A program made the position numbers and the translations under genes. From CAZDUS01 sp964609375 (GTDB taxonomy: Bacteria > Verrucomicrobiota > Kiritimatiellia > CAIKKV01 > CAITUY01): DNA of 28,475 nucleotides. The stretch covers positions 1-28,475 of the forward strand of contig CAZSSA010000024.1 of assembly GCA_964609375.1 (NCBI GenBank). Reading direction: 5' to 3'. This document shows, piece by piece, positions 25,765-28,475 of this stretch (its first letter is position 1; every line of letters begins with the position of its first letter). The notes beneath the pieces are model-generated. The model ran no database searches, had not been told where the DNA came from, and was given only the letters and a program-made list of their open reading frames with translations.

Positions 25765-26811
25765 TCAGCCCTCCTTCATCACAGGAACCGGCAATACGGC
25801 ATCCCCGTCATCCAGTCCCGACAGGATTTCCACCTGATCGCCCTGCACAACACCGGTCTTCACCGTGCGCCGGAATGCACCCCCCTTCACCACCACCTGC
25901 ACATACTCCAACTGCCCCACCCGATACACCGCCGACGCCGGCACCCAAAGCGTCGGCCTCGCCTCCCCTTCCACCAACAAACGGCCATACCCGCCCGGCA
26001 GAAGTTTAAACGCCCGAACCCCTATGCTCACCTTGATCATCTGGGTCCGTGTCATCGGATCCACTTCGCTCACAATCTCCTGTACCACACCGTCCACCGG
26101 ATCCTTCACCCCCTCCAAACCAAGCTCCACTTTCTGGTTAAGCGCAACCCGCGACACCAACCGCACCGGAACCGGAACCTCCAGCCTCATCCGCGTCGCA
26201 TCATACACCACCAATAACACCTGCCCCGGGCCCGCCAGATCCCCCGCCTCAAAACGACGATCCGCCACCACACCGTCAATCGGCGACACTATCCTCGTGT
26301 ACCCCGCCATGACCCGCACCTGCTCCAGTCGCGCCTTCGCCCCTTGATATCCCGCCTCCGCCGCCATCCGCGCCTGCTCCGTCATCGCCGACTTCTCAAA
26401 CAACTGCGTCGCACGCTTGTAGTCCGCATCCGCCTGCTTGAACTGCGCCTCCGCTCCACTCAGCTGCTCACGCAGTTCACGGTCATCCAACACCACCAGC
26501 AACTGCCCGTTGGTCACCACATCCCCCGCCGACACCAGCACCTCCCGGATCGTCGCACTCATCCGCGAACTCAGGCTGATGCGTTGTTCCGATGCCACGG
26601 TCCCCACAACCTCCACGCGCGACGCCGTCGGGGCCAGTTTCACCACCACGGGAGTCACGTCGGCAGGGACGGGAATACCCCTCTCAAACGCCAACTGCCC
26701 CGGCTCCACCTTGGTCTCCAATAATCCCGCCGACCAGATCACCAGTGCCGCCAACCCAACCACCCCCGCCACCGGCTTCCACACCATCGTCATCAGTCGT
26801 TTCAAATTCAT
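25765..26811 (-). CDS. RND periplasmic adaptor (HlyD/MFP family)
   Basis: A 348-residue adaptor linking the RND pump to TolC. It has one N-terminal membrane anchor (about 12-30). A first lipoyl half follows with RMSATIREVLVSAGDVVTNG, then LLVVLDDRELREQLSGAEAQ leading into a coiled-coil hairpin (about 105-160). The second lipoyl half carries YTRIVSPIDGVVADRRFEAG, and then beta-barrel and membrane-proximal domains (LWVPASAVYRVGQLEYVQVV). The start is fixed by AGGAGG seven bases before ATG 26811; an in-frame ATG at 26853 has none. It ends 3 bases before the pump gene and begins 56 bases after the TolC gene, all one operon. Confidence 0.93.
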   Translation of the reverse strand: MNLKRLMTMVWKPVAGVVGLAALVIWSAGLLETKVEPGQLAFERGIPVPADVTPVVVKLAPTASRVEVVGTVASEQRISLSSRMSATIREVLVSAGDVVTNGQLLVVLDDRELREQLSGAEAQFKQADADYKRATQLFEKSAMTEQARMAAEAGYQGAKARLEQVRVMAGYTRIVSPIDGVVADRRFEAGDLAGPGQVLLVVYDATRMRLEVPVPVRLVSRVALNQKVELGLEGVKDPVDGVVQEIVSEVDPMTRTQMIKVSIGVRAFKLLPGGYGRLLVEGEARPTLWVPASAVYRVGQLEYVQVVVKGGAFRRTVKTGVVQGDQVEILSGLDDGDAVLPVPVMKEG

Positions 26812-26866
26812 TTCCTGTCCTCCTGCTATTACGTTCTGATTTCCATCTGACACACTTATTCATGCT

Positions 26867-26938
26867 GTCATGTTGAGCCTGCCGAGGCATCTCCCTCCCT
26901 TGCTTCACGGGAACTTCCTCGACTTCGCTCGGGATGAC
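26867..26938. repeat. 72-bp element with inverted ends, covering the TolC gene 3' end
   Basis: The ends GTCATGTTGAGC (26867-26878) and GCTCGGGATGAC (26927-26938) are inverted repeats matching at 9 of 12 positions. The TolC stop codon (26868-26870) is inside the left end. Sequences of this type, GTCAT-nnn-GAGC with an acidic/basic filler, occur as dispersed repeats in many bacterial genomes; membership is inferred from pattern only. Confidence 0.6.
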
Positions 26939-28331
26939 CATCCTGAACCCTGAACCCCGAACCCTCCCGCCCTTTCCCTTCTTCGCCCTCCACCTTCTCC
27001 TGCCAATCCAATCCCAGTTTGCCACTGGCGCGATCAACATCCGACTGCGCCACCCGGTAATCGTAATACGCCGCCGCGCGCCGCGTGCGTGTCCCCGTTC
27101 GCCCAACCTGGGCGGCCATCAACTCCGTAATATCCGCCGCCCCCTGCTGATAACGCTCTCTCGTGATCCGCAACACTTCCTCGGCACTCTGCACACTCTT
27201 CTCCACCACACTCATCCGCTCCCACGATTCCTCCTCACGCAATAACGACTGCTTGAGATCGAGCTGCAACTGATGGCGCACCTTGTCCTTCATCGCCTGG
27301 GCATTCCGCAGCATCGCCTTCGCTCCCGCCAGTCCCGCGCGCGTCCTGAACCCGTCAAACACATTCAACTCCGCCGCCGCACCCACCATATAACTCTGCT
27401 CGAAGTTGTCGAGGGCCTCGCTATCCCAGTCCGCCGACCCGAACGCATTGATCACCGGCAAATACTCACGCCTCGCCCGCTTAACCATCGCCTCCGCCGC
27501 ACGCGCCTGAAGCTCCACCCCGGCCAACTCAGGCCGCTGCTCAACCCCGCGCTCACCCGCCGTCAATCGTTGCACCGGCTCCAACGGCGCCGTCACGGAA
27601 GCCACCACCGATTCCTCCATGATCTCCCGGCCCGCCGCCGTATTCAGCGCCGCCACCGCCAGCTTCCGCCCGTTGGTCACCCGGATCAAATCCTCGCGCG
27701 CCTGCGACAGTTGCACTTCCAAATTCAAAACATCCGTTCGAATCGCGCTACCCGCCTTGAACCGCTCGTTGGCCACCCTCAAACTCTCCTCGATACTCGC
27801 CACCCCTTCGCGCTGCACCTCCAGGAACGCCGTCGCCTGCAACACCCCGTAGTAGGCCTGCGTCACTTGGAAGATAAGCTCGTTCCGCACCACCGCCGTC
27901 ATGCGTTCCGCCGCCTCGCTCGACAACCTCGCGGCCCGTCCATCCGCAGCCCGACGCCCACCATCGAACAACCGCCACTGGGCCCCCACGCTACCGCGAA
28001 GGTTCTCTGTATCATCCGGCTGATTGAAATCCTTCTGCAACGACGCCTTCCTCTGGTTGAGCTGCATGAAAAACGCCTGCGGCGGATTATCCGTCCTCGT
28101 CCAGTTGGCCCCCAGCGTCAGTTGAGGATAGTAGGCCGACTTGGCCTCCTGTACCGCCGCCCGCGCCGCCTCCAGTCGCGCCTCGGCCCCCTGCAAATCA
28201 GGACTCGATTCCAGCGCGGCTCGAATACACTGATCCAGCGATTTCATCCCCGGCTCCCCGGCCAGCGCCCCACCCGCCAGCAAAACACCCGCCACCCCCA
28301 TCAACCACATGCGTTTGGCTTTCTTATTCAT
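26868..28331 (-). CDS. TolC-family outer-membrane efflux protein
   Basis: A 487-residue outer-membrane channel, first gene of the efflux operon. A signal peptide (MNKKAKRMW then a hydrophobic run ending ALAGE) is followed by two OEP repeats of long helices: SLDQCIRAALESSPDLQGAE, AYYGVLQATAFLEVQREG, SAIRTDVLNLEVQLSQARED in repeat one; GVELQARAAEAMVKRARREY, RYQQGAADITELMAAQVG and RVAQSDVDRASGKLG in repeat two. ATG 28331 has AAGGAGGT five bases upstream, better than ATG 28349. The last roughly 30 residues (GSGFRVQDGHPERSRG onward) are encoded by repeat DNA, so the native stop has probably been replaced. The channel domain itself looks intact. Confidence 0.93.
   Translation of the reverse strand: MNKKAKRMWLMGVAGVLLAGGALAGEPGMKSLDQCIRAALESSPDLQGAEARLEAARAAVQEAKSAYYPQLTLGANWTRTDNPPQAFFMQLNQRKASLQKDFNQPDDTENLRGSVGAQWRLFDGGRRAADGRAARLSSEAAERMTAVVRNELIFQVTQAYYGVLQATAFLEVQREGVASIEESLRVANERFKAGSAIRTDVLNLEVQLSQAREDLIRVTNGRKLAVAALNTAAGREIMEESVVASVTAPLEPVQRLTAGERGVEQRPELAGVELQARAAEAMVKRARREYLPVINAFGSADWDSEALDNFEQSYMVGAAAELNVFDGFRTRAGLAGAKAMLRNAQAMKDKVRHQLQLDLKQSLLREEESWERMSVVEKSVQSAEEVLRITRERYQQGAADITELMAAQVGRTGTRTRRAAAYYDYRVAQSDVDRASGKLGLDWQEKVEGEEGKGREGSGFRVQDGHPERSRGSSREAREGDASAGST
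26942..26965. repeat. Heptamer array CCTGAAC, 3.4 copies
   Basis: Units CCTGAAC (26942), CCTGAAC (26949), CCCGAAC (26956) and partial CCT (26963). It directly adjoins the 72-bp inverted-end element and is read through as the start of the abnormal TolC tail on the minus strand. Confidence 0.75.
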
Positions 28332-28360
28332 GTCCACCTCCTTCTCCACACTCGATTCGC

Positions 28361-28389
28361 GACAATATATTCAAATATCATAATATGTC
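28361..28389. promoter_or_regulatory. Imperfect palindrome, possible repressor operator
   Basis: A 29-base AT-rich segment with ends GACA and TGTC and further partial symmetry inside, including ATATT-CA-AATAT at about 28367-28378. It covers nearly the whole candidate promoter of the efflux operon, the usual place for a TetR or MarR operator. No regulator gene is visible in the window. Confidence 0.3.
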
Positions 28390-28391
28390 AA
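28364..28391 (-). promoter_or_regulatory. Candidate sigma70 promoter of the efflux operon
   Basis: On the minus strand TTGACA (28391-28386, perfect -35) is followed after 16 bases by TATATT (28369-28364, 5 of 6 to -10). The start codon at 28331 and its strong ribosome binding site lie 33 bases downstream, a normal leader length. Confidence 0.6.
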
Positions 28392-28412
28392 TAAGTCTTT
28401 TTCCTCTCGCCT

Positions 28413-28442
28413 TTCATACTTCATAATTCATCCTTCATACTT
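28413..28442. repeat. Heptamer array TTCATAM, 4.3 copies
   Basis: Units TTCATAC (28413), TTCATAA (28420), TTCATCC (28427), TTCATAC (28434) and partial TT. It is upstream of the efflux promoter in non-coding DNA. The rest of 28392-28475 is pyrimidine-rich with no supportable gene. Confidence 0.8.
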
Positions 28443-28475
28443 GCCCTCCCGCCCCTCCCCATCAACCATCACCCA

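Noticed and set aside
25243..26217. + strand open frame of 324 codons opposite the pump and adaptor genes
   Set aside because: Spans the junction of two confident minus-strand genes and has shadow-type composition (His/Arg/Pro).
27273..28394. Long + strand open frame of 373 codons opposite the TolC gene
   Set aside because: Arg/His/Leu-rich shadow of the TolC coding strand, which has clear OEP repeats, signal peptide and strong ribosome binding site.

Overview
The window reads as chromosomal DNA of a Gram-negative, fairly GC-rich bacterium. Evidence for an outer membrane is a complete TolC/adaptor/RND efflux operon, an SPII-type lipoprotein and a Wzx/Wzy-style polysaccharide locus with an exosortase. 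The exosortase-EpsI fusion, the glycosyl-hydrolase-like lipoprotein and the short 7-bp-period repeats would fit the PVC group (Kiritimatiellota/Verrucomicrobiota/Lentisphaerota-like), but this is a weak guess with no marker gene to support it. I see no rRNA, tRNA, CRISPR array, transposase or phage gene. No gap between genes exceeds 300 bases; the longest is the left edge (1-240), which holds hairpins, a short direct repeat and a candidate promoter.

Region 1 (about 240-13930, almost all + strand) is an exopolysaccharide/glycan assembly cluster. In order: a zinc-finger methyltransferase, a Wzx-type flippase, a small glycosyltransferase-like protein, a GT4 glycosyltransferase, a Wzy/O-antigen-ligase-type protein, a GT2 enzyme on the opposite strand, a fused GT2-GT4 protein, a GT-C-like membrane protein, a WecG/TagA/CpsF transferase, a second methyltransferase, and an exosortase fused to an EpsI domain that carries a four-cysteine insert. 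The last five genes are chained by ATGA or TAATG start/stop overlaps. Just beyond, on the minus strand, is the polyprenyl-phosphate hexose-1-phosphate transferase (13941-15401) that would start the glycan. No Wza exporter or Wzc co-polymerase is present, so the export part must lie elsewhere.

Region 2 (15546-20360) has a + strand MshEN/GspE-N-like protein without an ATPase domain, and facing it a minus-strand five-gene operon: PHP-like hydrolase, ABC ATPase, ABC-2 permease, membrane-anchored TPR protein with histidine clusters, and a GspB-like protein. Every junction in that operon is a 4-base stop/start overlap. I do not recognise this combination as a described system, and it is the best candidate here for something new.

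Region 3 (20483-28475) has a + strand lipoprotein with a family-10-like glycosyl hydrolase domain, then a minus-strand TolC-adaptor-RND operon with strong ribosome binding sites and a recognisable promoter. Two repeat-type sequences have entered this operon's coding regions: a heptamer array inside the RND pump and a composite repeat that now encodes the C-terminal tail and stop codon of the TolC protein.
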